DNA of 64,000 nucleotides from Haberlea rhodopensis (lineage: Eukaryota > Streptophyta > Magnoliopsida > Lamiales > Gesneriaceae): contig CAJQUN010000400.1 in assembly GCA_907163345.1 (NCBI GenBank), positions 434,001-498,000 on the forward strand, given 5' to 3'. The notes under the pieces are model-generated. The model saw nothing but the letters and a program-made list of their open reading frames with translations. It was not told the DNA's origin and did not search any database. The translations under genes were made by a program, and so were the position numbers. Shown here piece by piece: positions 33,536 through 44,456 of the stretch (within the stretch, counting starts at the first letter, position 1; each line of letters starts with the position of its first letter).

Positions 33536-34663
33536 CAGCAGCCACCTTCCTGGACAATCATCATCTGCTGCTACAGTGCCTACTTCGATCACGATGGAAT
33601 CCCTCCACCGTGAACTATAGGAGATCCGGCATGAACAAAGGGAAATCCGTTGGGGCCACCAACAACTGTATTAGCAAAACATGGAGTTCATGCAATACGA
33701 AGCTGCATGGAACTCTGCTTTGGCACAGGGTTTCCCTACCATCCCATTCCCGCCACAGCCTATAATTCCGCCTTTTCAGCCATACCAAGCATATCAGCCA
33801 CATGAACCATACTACCCAGACCCACCACCGGAGCGGGACGATGAGGACAACGATGACTGACAATCGTCGTCGAGGTATGTGTTTTGCTAATGCACTTATT
33901 GTTTTCTGTACATTGAGGGCAATGTACGTACTAAGTTTGGGGGGGTCTTTACTGAGTACTGCTATTCTCTTGCTACTACTTTTATTGCATGATATTTTAG
34001 CGAGTGGTAAGTCGTTCTTGAGCATCTTAAAGTTAATTGTTTGTGAAAAATGAGTTCTTCATTAAGAAATACATGACTGAAACTTGGAACTGTAATACAT
34101 GATGAAAATAATCTCCATCTCAATTAGAGTTTTGAAAATTTTGACTTGTTGGTGAATATCTTGGGTTGAGTTAATATGTCAAAAATTGAGGAACATTTTG
34201 ATGCACGTCTGAGTCATGTTGAGTGGAATTTATATAGGAAAGTGAAAAATTCTGTTAACTATGATTTGTCTTGAGCATCTTAGAGCACTCTAGAATCTAT
34301 TTGAGGGCACTTTGAGGCGAAATTTTATAATTATGAACTTGACTTGGATATGATTTAGGCGATCCTTGGAACGTTTGAGCCTTTCGAGCATACCTTGTCT
34401 ATATATACCACTAGTGTCCCTCTTTGAGCTTAAATGAATAAGAATGGAAATTAGCCCACATCCAACATTTTTTTGGCAAACTCATTATACCCAGCTGTTT
34501 GAGCCTAAATTGAAAAAAATTATCCTCACCCTAAGGGAGTATAATGATTCTCATTAGATGTTATATTGTGATGAGCTTCTTGAAAAGATTGATGAATGAG
34601 AAAAGAAAAGAATAGAAAAAGCCTTGAAAAAATAAAAAATAAAAACAAATGATTAAATAAGAC
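33536..34663 (+). other. Post-coding spacer of block Y with purine tract
   Basis: The tail of the env-like ORF, then AAGTTTGGGGGGGT at about 33933-33946 (a polypurine-like tract) and a 700-bp AT-rich spacer homologous to the element C spacer. No LTR follows; the block ends near 34663 at an inversion breakpoint. Confidence 0.6.
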
Positions 34664-34760
34664 CCGCATAAAACTTTGCAGCTTCCTTATTTATGAACTT
34701 GTAGGAGTCAAACTCCTCAGGAGCGGAAACTACCTGCTTTTGTTTTCGCTTCGGTGCCAT
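34653..34760 (-). pseudogene. Env-like ORF, N-terminal stub (element D)
   Basis: From ATG at 34760: MAPKRKQKQVVSAPEEFDS followed by YKFINKEAAKFYAG, then the frame is cut. A Lys/Arg-rich start is typical of these ORFs. The cut falls at TATGCGG (34664-34670, minus), the same seven bases at which the plus-strand C-terminal part begins (32799-32805). A second purine tract GATAAGTTTGGGGGAGA lies at 34892-34908 upstream of the ORF. Confidence 0.6.
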
Positions 34761-34841
34761 CCCTAGAATCAAAATCACCAACACCACTACCAACCAATAC
34801 AATATATAAAGCAAGCACAAATCCTCCAACCACCAATCCAA

Positions 34842-35681
34842 GTTAGGTTACTAACCCAACCACACAATAGTCACTAAGGACCTCTTCAATTCTCCCCCAA
34901 ACTTATCAAGAACTAAAAATTCCAACTTCACCAATTCACAATTCAAAATCTTATTTTTTTTTCACACCCCAACACTTAATTGAAAATCAATTAATGGCCC
35001 ATGTATAACAAAGCTAAAATACCTCAACAAATTCCAAAAAGTTGTTACTTGATAGTCCTTTGCTTTCCATAGCTTCAACTTGGAGTGTAGGGTGCTCAAA
35101 ACTCCTTTTCCCTTGCTAATTCCTGTGAAAGATTGAAGCTTGATGTTAGAATTGAGGATAGCTTTCGAAAATTTGAAGAAAAATTGAAGGGTTTATGATG
35201 GATTGGGAAAGAGTTGAGGAGAATTGGGGAATTTGAGGGAGGGTTTCGTTTTTTTAGTGTGTGTAATGTGTGTAAAATGTTGAATCTGATATTAAAAAAA
35301 CAAAATTTTGGACCTCGCGATCGACCGCGGATGTTTGTCGATCGATCGCGAGAGTTTTCTGGAATAGAGCGATCGATCGCTAGTTCCTGCCGATCGATCG
35401 CTTAATTAAATTTTGTTTTTCCTTCTCGGGACTTGGCGATCGATCGCGATGATATTGCGATCGATCGCCACAACACACTGCCCGAATTTTTTTTTTTTTA
35501 TATCAACACTTTTTCTCTTGGGATTCGCTCTTCTCCACCCACTCTGCAAAATTAACACACGGAGTCAATCCTTGGAACAAAATTGCAATTAAAACAAACA
35601 CTAACTAAAAAAAATTAAAACGAAGAAAAAGGAAGAAAAATTGGTGTTCTTACCCAAGATGGACTTATTACCAATATCGCT
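34842..35681 (-). other. Spacer between pol remnant and env-like ORF, with palindrome cluster
   Basis: No ORF. 35315-35470 holds seven CGATCGATCG-type palindromes, here in an internal spacer and not in an LTR. On the minus strand splice-acceptor-like TTTCACAG and GTATTTTAG sites occur before the env-like ORF, in keeping with a separately spliced message. Confidence 0.6.
35315..35470. repeat. CGATCGATCG palindrome cluster, internal spacer of element D
   Basis: Motifs at 35315, 35339, 35370, 35391, 35436 and 35458, mainly GCGATCGATCGC or CGATCGATCGC. Confidence 0.85.
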
Positions 35682-36383
35682 TTAACGGTTCGGAGTATGT
35701 GGATTAGTGTCATCCACGTTGCAGTGTCTTAACCGCTGATCATTTACCACGTAAGTGCCTAGAATAGGATCACTTGCCTTGATTGCTCCATGAGCATAGA
35801 CGGTAGTTACCATGAATGGTCCAACCCATGACGCCTTTCGCTTGCTTTGGAAAATGCGAGGTGGTGGTGATTTATGTAATTGCACTGTCTCTCCCTTCAT
35901 GAATGTCCTTTTCTCCTTGAGCTTCTTAGCCTTTTTTGACTTTACCATGTCATGGCTCTTGCCTTCTTTAGGCTCTAGCTCAGACTCCACGTCCACCTCA
36001 TTAGTACCTTGCACCACATCAACAAGCAAAGTGTCAATCATGTTAACTTTTAGATAATCATGCTCGTTGTGTGCGTGTGTTGAAGATTTGAACATATTGA
36101 ATGTAATCCGATCCTCTCCTACACGGAGGATCAACTTCCCTTCTTCAACATCAATGATGGCTCTTCCAGTAGCCAAGAATGGGCATCCCAGGATCAATGG
36201 CATTCTCACATCCTCCTCCATATCCAACACTAGGAAATCCACCGGGAAGGTGAATTGATCTATCTTTACTGGCACATCTTCAATGATTCCTAGTGGGTAG
36301 GTGATAGACTTGTCCATTTGCAACACTACCCTCGTGGGCTTCGGCTCTCCCAATCCATGTCTCCTAAAAACAGACAAAGGCAT
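35682..36383 (-). pseudogene. Protease second half fused to integrase C-terminus (element D)
   Basis: The frame starts right after the protease active site and carries its second half (VPVKIDQFTFPVDFLVLDM, MPLILGCPFLATGRAIIDV). A Lys/Glu-rich bridge leads into the integrase C-terminal module (GETVQLHKSPPPRIFQSKRK, WVGPFMVTTVYAHGAIKA, VNDQRLRHC). RT, RNase H and the integrase core are missing, so an internal deletion of several kilobases joined the two. The open frame over the junction suggests the short form persisted as such. Confidence 0.8.
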
Positions 36384-36386
36384 AGT

Positions 36387-36795
36387 TCACACTAGCACCC
36401 AAATCACATAATGATTTAAAGAAATAGGCCTAACGGTGCAAAGAATAGAGAAACTCCCTGGATCTTTTAACTTCGTGGCCGATTTCTTTTGCACCATAGC
36501 ACTACATTCCTCAGTCAAAAAGACAATCTCGTGCTCTCCCAATTTCTGCTTCTTAGACAACATTTTCTTTAAGAATTTGGCATAATGAGGCATTTCTCGT
36601 AATGCATCAATAAATGGTACATCGATATGCAAATTCTTAAGCATGTCTAAAATTTTGGCAAAGTTTGAATCAACCTTTGCCCTATTAATTGCTGCAGGGA
36701 ATGGGAGAGAATGTGTACCTTTTCTTGTGGTGAGATTGGTATAGTGGCTCCAATGGACTTACCCTTGTTGCGCGATTGCTCCTTCTCCTCTTGCT
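36387..36795 (-). pseudogene. Protease N-terminal half, frameshifted (element D)
   Basis: 36387-36644 reads LHIDVPFIDALREMPHYAKF, KLKDPGSFSILCTV and approaches the catalytic DLGAS; an indel right after it (about 36385-36400) separates it from the second half. The region 36645-36795 is an Athila-type linker in mixed frames. Confidence 0.7.
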
Positions 36796-37266
36796 TCATT
36801 GAAACTTTTCTGTTTCCTTCTCGGCACCAAGTTCCTTTCCACTCCTCAAGGTCACGACATTGGCTTGCTCCCTTGGATTCTTTTCGGTGTCACTCGGCAG
36901 AGTTCCTTGTGCTCTTCCGGCCAAGATGGTTGCCAATTGTCCGACTTGAGTTTCCAAATTCTTGATAGATGCATCTTGGTTATTCATCCTGGTCTCAGTA
37001 GATGATATAAACTTGACAAGTAGTTCCTCCATGCTCGGCTTTGGTTGGTAACCCGGTTGTGGTTGGGGGTTCAAAACATTCTTTTGGTCGGACCAAGAGA
37101 AGTTTGGATGATTCCTCCATGGTTGGTTATAGTTGTTGGAGTAAGAATTGCCCTGTTGTGGCCTGTTTCCTACAAAGTTAGCATTTTCAGTAGATTGCAC
37201 AAAAGGATTACCCGCCTGGCATTCCGTGCTCTGATGGTTGCCTCCACACAAATCACATATGACCAC
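36796..37266 (-). pseudogene. Gag C-terminus with zinc knuckle (element D)
   Basis: Starts with a Cys/His motif (ICDLCGGNHQSTEC), then an Asn/Gln/Pro-rich stretch and a coiled segment (MEELLVKFISSTETRMNNQD, NLETQVGQLATILAGRAQG), ending at VVTLRSGKELG, the normal Gag-protease border of Athila elements. Confidence 0.8.
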
Positions 37267-37335
37267 TTGAGCTTGCTGTAATGCTCAAGCCATCCATTTT
37301 CTTATTCAACGCCTCCAATTGAGCTTTTATTGCTG

Positions 37336-38163
37336 TTACCTCATCAACTTGATGCACCCAGTCGGTCTCTTGGGCACATTCCTTTCGAACTGCCACTGGT
37401 AATTGTTAGATGCCATCTCTTCCAAGAGTGTATAAGCTTCCTCAGGTGACTTTCTCATAATGGTACCTCCTGCTGCTGCAACGATCATGGATCTATTAGC
37501 AGAAAATAAACCATTGTAAAATGTTTGTACCTGAAGCCAAATTGGAAGGCCATGATGTGGGCATCTTCGAAGTAGATCCTTGAAGCGCTCCCAAGCATCG
37601 GTTAGTGTCTCCGGATCATGTTGCATGAATGTGGTGATATCATTGCGCATTTTAGTTGTCTTGGAAGGCGGACAGTATTTTGATATGAAGGCTTGAGCCA
37701 TCCCCTCCCAAGTAGTGATCGACCATGTAGGCAATGAATTCAACCAGCTCTTAGCTTTATCGTTTAAAGAAAAGGGAAAGAGTCGTAACCTGATGGCGTC
37801 GTCAGTGATGCCATTGTGCTTGAACATGTCGCATATCTCCAAAAAGTTGGAGATATGAGCATTAGGATCATCAGTAGGTGATCCTCCGAATTGCACAGAA
37901 TGTTGAATCATCTGAATTATGGCAGGCTTGATCTCGAAGTTATTAGCCTGAATCCTTGGTCTAGTGATGCTAGACATGGTGCCTTGAAAAGATGGTTGTG
38001 CATAGTCCATCATGGATCTTGTAATTGGCACTTCTTCGTTGTTTCCAGTACCATTCCCTCGATTATTCTCGGCCATCTCTCTAGTTTCTTTCCGAAGTCT
38101 TCTACAAGTTCGTTCAATCTCAAAGTCAAGTGGCTCTAATATAGGTCTGTCACTTCGTAGCAC
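37336..38163 (-). pseudogene. Athila/Tat-type Gag (element D), long open frame
   Basis: Gag body: LEPLDFEIERTCRRLRKE, ITRSMMDYAQPSFQGTMSSI, NFEIKPAIIQMIQHSVQF, DAIRLRLFPFSLNDKAKSWL, WEGMAQAFISKYCPPSKT, WERFKDLLRRCPHHGLPI and VQTFYNGLFSANRSM. The first plausible ATG gives MAENNRGNGTGNN; the homologous element E begins with ATG at MLRSSKPTLEP, so the D start codon may be mutated (ATG to GTG at 38163). A frameshift between 37266 and 37336 separates it from the zinc-knuckle part. Confidence 0.85.
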
Positions 38164-38308
38164 GCACTACAAAGACAACTCCCTGCAAAATTCAACACAA
38201 CGAAGGAACAACAGTAGTGAAATCGTATAAACCGTAATATAAGTAAAAATTAAAAAATAATGGTTAAATTATAGTCAACTAATCTCCTATGATATTACTT
38301 AAACTAGT

Positions 38309-38325
38309 CCCCGGCAACGGCGCCA
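38309..38325 (-). other. Primer-binding site of element D
   Basis: Minus strand TGGCGCCGTTGCCGGGG six bases after the LTR end. Confidence 0.88.
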
Positions 38326-38331
38326 AAACTT

Positions 38332-39853
38332 TGATCGCTATTATTTTAATCAATTGTTTTCAGTGTAGCGATTCTATACCGCAAGTGCACGGTGTCAAGT
38401 TTTAGTATAATGATATAAAAAGTACGGATTGTCGATCCCACAGTTACCATGTTCGATTAGAATTACTATATTTAACCTACGATTATGGAATGATTATCAA
38501 ACTAAATTGACTTAAGCACAAAAATTAACCTAAACAACAGTGATGGATAATTGAAGAGAATTTATAAACGAATTATCAAGACGTCGGTTCACCCATGTAA
38601 TCCCCCAAAAGTTGTCTATTAATTAATATTCAAAGTTCTATGTTCTAGGGTGACGAGTTTTCCTATTTCATTCGTTATACCTTGGTCCGGTTATAACAAG
38701 TCTAGCATTAATCTACAATAAACCACTCCCGTGTCTTTATTGAATGATTAATACCGAAGAACGCTTCAGTGAAAACTACTAGCCTTCGATTTTGGTAAAT
38801 CTATTGCTATCACACGTGTGCTAGATTTTACTTGGTCCGTCTCAACCTAAAACCCACAGCCTAATTTACTACGTCGTATCGTAATCTCGTATGGTCAATT
38901 CAATTATGATTACCAATATCATGCAAAAGGTAGCTAATCTTTTACAAGCATTAAAAACATAAATTATGCAGCAAAGATCATAGAAATCAAATCAAAACCG
39001 TTAATTAACTCAAGGGTTCAAACACTGGGATCCCCTATGTCTTGACAAATATTTTAGCCAACAACCATAATCAAATTATAATGTGAAAACATGTCTTTAA
39101 ACAAATTTAACATCAAAATCTGATATTAAAATTAATTAAGTTCAGAAATACTAAGATAACGAGGATGTCGCTCCGTGCGTCGCTCCGTTCTTTCGTTCCT
39201 TGCGTTGCTCTTGCTCTTCAATGATTTTGTGGTATGGTTCTTTGGATGGAGGAGTGGCTGCTCTTAGGTTTCAGAAAAGTGTGCCAAAATTCCTTGAAAT
39301 TTCAGTCCCTAGGTCTGATAAGTAGATTCACAACAAGTAGGAAGGAGTCCCCCTTTGAACCAAACATGGAAAGTCTTTATTTTTCTCAAAACTCTTCGCG
39401 GCGATCGATCTTCAATTAATGCTGATCGATCGCGAGTCTCTAATGGACATGAGAGTCAAAATAAACATTTCCACGATCGATCTTCGCTTCCCAGCCGATC
39501 GATCGCGAGTCTTCACTGTATATTGGCGATCGATCGCGAGTTCTTGCCGATCGATCGCCAATGTAATCTGTTCAGCATCTCATTATATAGCTATGCGATC
39601 GATCGCGATGTTGATGCCGATCGATTGCCGAGCTGTATACATTTAAATCTTCGAGAATTTAGTCCACTTTTTCACGTCTTCGCTCGGTTTGGTCCTTTTT
39701 ACAATATTTTAGCTTATTTCCTCCACTTTATCCCCTTGGACCTAGATTCCTGAAATACACAAATATATACCAAAAAATGTAAAATCATCCAGGAATCAAT
39801 ATGAAAATCAATACAAAAACACAGCAAAATAAGTGTAAAATTCACACTTATCA
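38332..39853 (-). repeat. 5' LTR of element D (1522 bp)
   Basis: Minus strand, starts TGATAAGTGTGAATTTTACA at 39853 and ends AATAGCGATCA at 38332. Same family as the LTRs of E (44022-46659), G (49130-50345) and H (60134-62804). Carries a palindrome cluster at 39401-39630. Right of it the sequence is pol of element F, so D inserted into F. Confidence 0.88.
39401..39630. repeat. CGATCGATCG palindrome cluster in element D LTR
   Basis: At least seven motifs, 225-450 bases from the LTR start, in the same relative place as in element C and E LTRs. Confidence 0.87.
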
Positions 39854-40640
39854 ACAGTCAGTGTGTTCGTTACCCCGGAACGGCATAACCAAGAACTCGT
39901 AATGTCCATACCGAGTCCGAAATGCTGTCTTCTGTACATGCTCCTCTCTAACCCGAATCTGATGATAACCAGACCTCAAGTCTATCTTAGAATAGAGTCT
40001 CGTGCCCTGCAACTGATCAAACAGATCATCAATCCGTGGAAGATGGTACTTGTTTTTAACCGTCGCTTTATTCAATTGACGGTAATCGATGCACAACCGC
40101 ATCGAACCGTCCTTCTTCTTGACAAACAAAACCGGTGCACCCCCAAGGTGATACACTCGGATGTATGTATCCCTTATCAAGGAGTTCCTGTAATTGCACC
40201 TTCACTTCCCTCAGTTCCTCAGGCGCCATTTTATAAGGGGCACGAGAAATAGCAGAAGTCCCTGGTAATAACTCGATTCCAAACTCGACATCTCTACTCG
40301 GCGGAAACCTTGGAATCTCATCCGGAATACATCAGTAAATTCCGCAACCACCGGTATTTCCTCAATCCTCAGTTCTTTCTTCTTTTCCGCTATATCAACG
40401 GCATAGATAAGGTAACCCTATGGCCACGTTCCAATAACCGTGACATTTTAACAGCTGAAACCAACGGAATCTTCAGACGAGAACCATTCCCATAAAAGAT
40501 CCACTGAATCCCCTGATCAGATCGGAAGCGTACAGTTCTCTGTCGGTAGTCAACCACGGTCCTGATATCTGTTCAGCACATCAATGCCCACAATGCAATC
40601 AAAATCTGACATGCCCAACACAATCAAATCAGTCTTCAAA
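39854..40640 (-). pseudogene. Truncated RT of Tekay-like element F
   Basis: 39854-40180 encodes RT fingers nearly identical to element A (FVKKKDGSMRLCIDYRQLNK, LYSKIDLRSGYHQIRV), and a frameshift at about 39880 garbles the end. It is cut off at 39853 by the LTR of element D. 40181-40640 is the protease-RT linker and RT start in broken frames. Confidence 0.85.
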
Positions 40641-41072
40641 TCATTGTCCCTCAAAATAAATGAGGCAGTCCGCAAGAAACTGATCAGCAATAACATTTCT
40701 TCCGGTGGGTGTCGAGACCAAAAGAGGCGTGGGTAGCAGAGACGAGCACATACGATGACTCATCCACAAATCAGCAGATATAAAAGAATGGGAAGCATAT
40801 GTGTCTATCAAAATAAAAGTAGGGTACGTAAATAAATGGCACGTACCAGCAATAACCTCCTCTGAGGCTGCCTCGGTCTGCTCTCTAGTCAGTGCGTATA
40901 CTTGTCCCTGAGGCGATCCCACTGTCTGTCCTCCCGATGGTCGAGGCATAATCTGTTGCCTCTGATGCACTGTCCTATAATCAAATCTCGGCCTATTCAT
41001 CCTAAAATCCGACTGTCCTCCCCGACTGGGCAATACCGTGAAATATGACCCATTTTGCCACAACTGTAACAA
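40641..41072 (-). pseudogene. Protease of element F with altered active site
   Basis: Homologous to the element A protease (GSPQGQVYALTREQ, EVIAGTCHLFTYPTFILID). The catalytic motif reads DTYASHSF instead of DTGASHSF, replacing the invariant Gly, which should abolish or strongly reduce activity. Stops at EGQ at 40641. Confidence 0.85.
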
Positions 41073-41195
41073 GATGGGCAGTTGCTAGATGAGTGTGGCC
41101 CTCCACAATTATCACATCATGTTTCCCCCATTCTGTTCCTTGCATTGGTCCCCAGGTTGATCGGTACATTGCTCTTTCTACTCTCCTATTTCCGG

Positions 41196-41992
41196 TTATA
41201 AAACTTCCTTCCCACTAAATCGAGAGGATGAAGAAGCTCCACGAGGCTTAAACTGCTCTCCTCGTGGTCTCAGGCTGTCAGCAACTGACCTCTGTGGTGG
41301 CACATGTGGGGGTACAATATCAGCATAAGCCCCAACTCCAATCTCTGCCAAGCTCTGCTCTAGTAAGAGCATCATCAAAAGAGCTAGGGTTATTGGAGAT
41401 AACCCAGTTAAATAACTCCGGTCTCAGACCCTTCAGAATATGCCTCATCTTGGCATGTCCATTGCTAGCAACGTGAGGGACATACCTCAACAGTGACGAG
41501 TAGTGCATGGCATAATCCGAGACAGTCATACTGCCCTGTTTCAAGTTGGTGAACTCGTCCTCTTTGAGCTCCCTCGCAGCAGCTGAGAAATATCGATTCA
41601 AAAACCGAGTTCTGAACAAGCTCCAATCAATAGGTACCCCTTGAGCTCTCAGCTCCATCACAGTTGTCTTCCACCACATGGAGGACTTCTTAGCCAGCTG
41701 AAATTCCATTAACCTCAGCCAAGCAGTCTTGGCACAGGGTGCCGACACGAAGATCTGCTCTATCCTCTCTAACCATTCCTCAGCTTCTTCCCCAGTCTCA
41801 GTTCCCTCGAATCTAGGCGGATGGAAGGTTAGGAACTGCGTCAGACTCAGTTCACCAGGTAATAACGGCTTGTACAACAGGTTCCACCCCCACAGCAGGT
41901 GGCGGTAGAGGATTCGTCTGAGCAATGCTAGCGTTAACACTTCCTACATCGCCCACCTCCGCATTGAGGTTCCCCAAATTTATGGCCGCCAT
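41196..41992 (-). pseudogene. Gag of Tekay-like element F
   Basis: Start ATG at 41992, one base after a splice-acceptor-like TTGTATTACAG, giving MAAINLGNLNAEVGD. The Gag body (ELSLTQFLTFHPPRFEGTE, EEWLERIEQIFVSAPCAKTA, LNRYFSAAARELKEDE) matches element A. Indels near 41900 and 41350 break the frame; a zinc-knuckle region lies beyond 41196 in mixed frames. Confidence 0.87.
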
Positions 41993-42184
41993 GCTGTAAT
42001 ACAAGAGTTAACAACAATTCCAGAAACAATACATATATTTCACCATTAGATAACATGAATAACAAAAGCATGTTAACAATTATATACCAATATGCACCAT
42101 ATGCATAAACATGCTCATATGTAAACTCCTACCCAACAAGTTGCTAAGGCTACCCTTCAATCATCCCCGGGTTCTCTAACCACT

Positions 42185-42196
42185 GCTATGATACCA
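42185..42196 (-). other. Primer-binding site of element F
   Basis: Minus strand TGGTATCATAGC, one mismatch to the iMet type, four bases after the LTR end. Confidence 0.85.
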
Positions 42197-42739
42197 CTAA
42201 TGTAAGCATCCTAGTTCCTTAAGTGCGAAATAAGGGCATAAGTAGAGCTAAAGTGTATTATCAGAGTATAAAAATTCGTGTTGAGGCCTTGAGCTTTAAG
42301 GGTTACATGCCAAGATAATTACTTCCAAATGGATTAGTTACATTCCTAACAAAATGAATGTTAATCATATAGATTTACAATACTCCTAGAGCAGAAACTA
42401 TACATAAGAATCCCAGCTTCTATATCAAAAGCACTCCTCGCTAGCTCACTGCGTCAACCCGACCTTAGCCCCTTTATGCCAAGATGTACCTACAAGGACA
42501 ACCCCCAAATCATGAGCATATAATAATCCATATTAAACGTAGCATGATTAAAAAGCATAAATGCATAAACCGTAATTACAAAACACTTCCTGTTTCCCAA
42601 TTGCATTTTAAACGCTCCCTTTTTGGTTGTCCTGTATCATAACTCATGAGTATAATCAATGGAGTATTCAATGGTTTCACAAATGTCATGACATATCACC
42701 AATTACCAATCCCTAGTCTGTTATAACAGTGTATTTTAA

Positions 42740-42920
42740 TGCACCTCGCTTGTCATGACAGCGGCACTACCTCTCGCTTCGACATAGCGGCATTGAATAA
42801 CCTCGCTCAAATGCGACATGCGGCAATACCCTCGCTTCAACATTTGGTGGCAAATATCCATTCCTCGCTATAATATGACAGCGGCAAGTATTCTATCATC
42901 GCTTCAAGTGACAGCGACAA
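42740..42920 (-). repeat. CGCT/AGCG stem-loop array in element F LTR
   Basis: At least four units: CGCT-TGTCATGAC-AGCG, CGCT-TCGACAT-AGCG, CGCT-ATAATATGAC-AGCG, CGCT-TCAAGTGAC-AGCG. Arms are kept while the loops differ in sequence and length. Confidence 0.65.
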
Positions 42921-43084
42921 AGCATTAAAATCATCACTCCAATATAACCATGACTCATGGGATGTGCACCAAGTGTTCAACATACACATATGCAATCATA
43001 ATGCATAATTCAACATGTATTTGCATTCACTATACACAATTTAATATATACTGGCATACTCAATACATGTTCTAAGGTAGTGAC

Positions 43085-43869
43085 TTTGCTCACTTGATGA
43101 ATTTCAACCTACTTATTCGGTACATTCCTCTCAGATTGCCAATGATAGCTATTGGCAGCCATCTCCTCCAACAATTCATAGGCAGCTTCAAGTGTTTTCC
43201 TCATTATCATACCTCCTGATGTTGCATCAAGCATAGAACGGATAGCAGAAATAAACCGTTATCGAAAGTTTGTACCTGCAGCCAGATAGGAAGATCGTGA
43301 TGTGGGCATTTCCTCAGTAAGTCCTTAGAGCGTTCCCAAGCCTCGTACAATGTCTCTGGGTCATATTGGGCAAATGCGGTGATATCATTGCGCATCTTGG
43401 CAGTCTTGGATGGTGGGAAGTACTTTGACAAGAACATTTGCACAATTCCATCACATGAAGTGATTGAACTTGTAGGCAATGATTGCAACCATGTCTTAGT
43501 TTTATCTTTTAAAGAAAAAGGGAATAAGGGTAACCTGATGGCGTCGTCAGTAACGCCATTATGCTTGAAGGTATCACAAATCTCCAAGAATTTGGAGATG
43601 TGGGCATTAGGATCATCAGTAGCCGCTCCCCCAAACTAGACTGAGTGCTGGATCATATGTATGATAGCAGGCTTGATCTCGAAATTGTTAGCCTGGATGT
43701 TCGGTCTAGTGATGCTAGAAAAATAGCCTTGGAATGATGGTTGTTCCTCCTCTCCGTCTCTTCTTTGGTTGTTCTCGGCCATTGTTCAAGCTTCTCGTAG
43801 TCTCCTAAAAAGTCCGCTCAATTTCCGTATCAATTGGCTCAAGTGTAGGTTTGCTACTCCTTAGCATGC
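43085..43869 (-). pseudogene. Partial Gag of Athila-type element E
   Basis: Start ATG at 43869 (MLRSSKPTLEPIDTEIERTF), followed by a stop. 43207-43587 encodes the Gag middle (AIRLPLFPFSLKDKTKTWLQ, VQMFLSKYFPPSKTAKMRND, LRKCPHHDLPIWLQVQTF). Very similar to element D Gag. The rest of E is missing; the homology ends at about 43085 where the F LTR resumes. Confidence 0.82.
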
Positions 43870-43999
43870 GCCGAAATACACCTGCAAAAATCAACCAACC
43901 CACAGCAGTAGTGAAGTAAAAATCGAGAAGCAGAAAATAATAATAAAAAATGGCTAAATTACAGTCAACTAATCTCGTCTGATATTACTTTAAACTAGT

Positions 44000-44015
44000 C
44001 CCCGACAATGGCGCA
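44000..44015 (-). other. Primer-binding site of element E, mutated
   Basis: Minus strand TGCGCCATTGTCGGGG, two changes from the element D site. Confidence 0.75.
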
Positions 44016-44456
44016 AAAACTTGATCGATATTTATTCAAACAGAAAATTCCAGTGTAGCGAATGTATACCGCAAGTGCACGATGTCAACTTTTAGTATAG
44101 TAGATTTTAAGAAATGGTTGTCGAACCCACAGGGACTAGAAAATAAGTATCAAACTCAAGTAGTTTAACTAAATTTAACCTACGATAATTAATGATGATT
44201 ATTAAAATAAATGGACTAAAGACTCGATATCCAACCCAAATAAGTAGTGACGAGAATATAAATCAGTAGAGACAACTATCAAGACTTCGGTTCACCCATG
44301 TAATTCCCCACAATTCGCCTATTAGTTAATATTTAAATTCAAACATTCTAAGGTGACGAGTTTTCATAGTGCACTTGTTATACTATGGTCAAGATATAAC
44401 AAATCTAATATTAAGATGCAACAAGGCAATAGTCATGCACTTATTTAACACACAAT

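Noticed and set aside
33131..33765. Overlapping plus-strand ORFs next to the env-like frame
   Set aside because: Shadow frames of the env-like ORF; only the 33054-33530 frame has the expected plant-transposon motifs.
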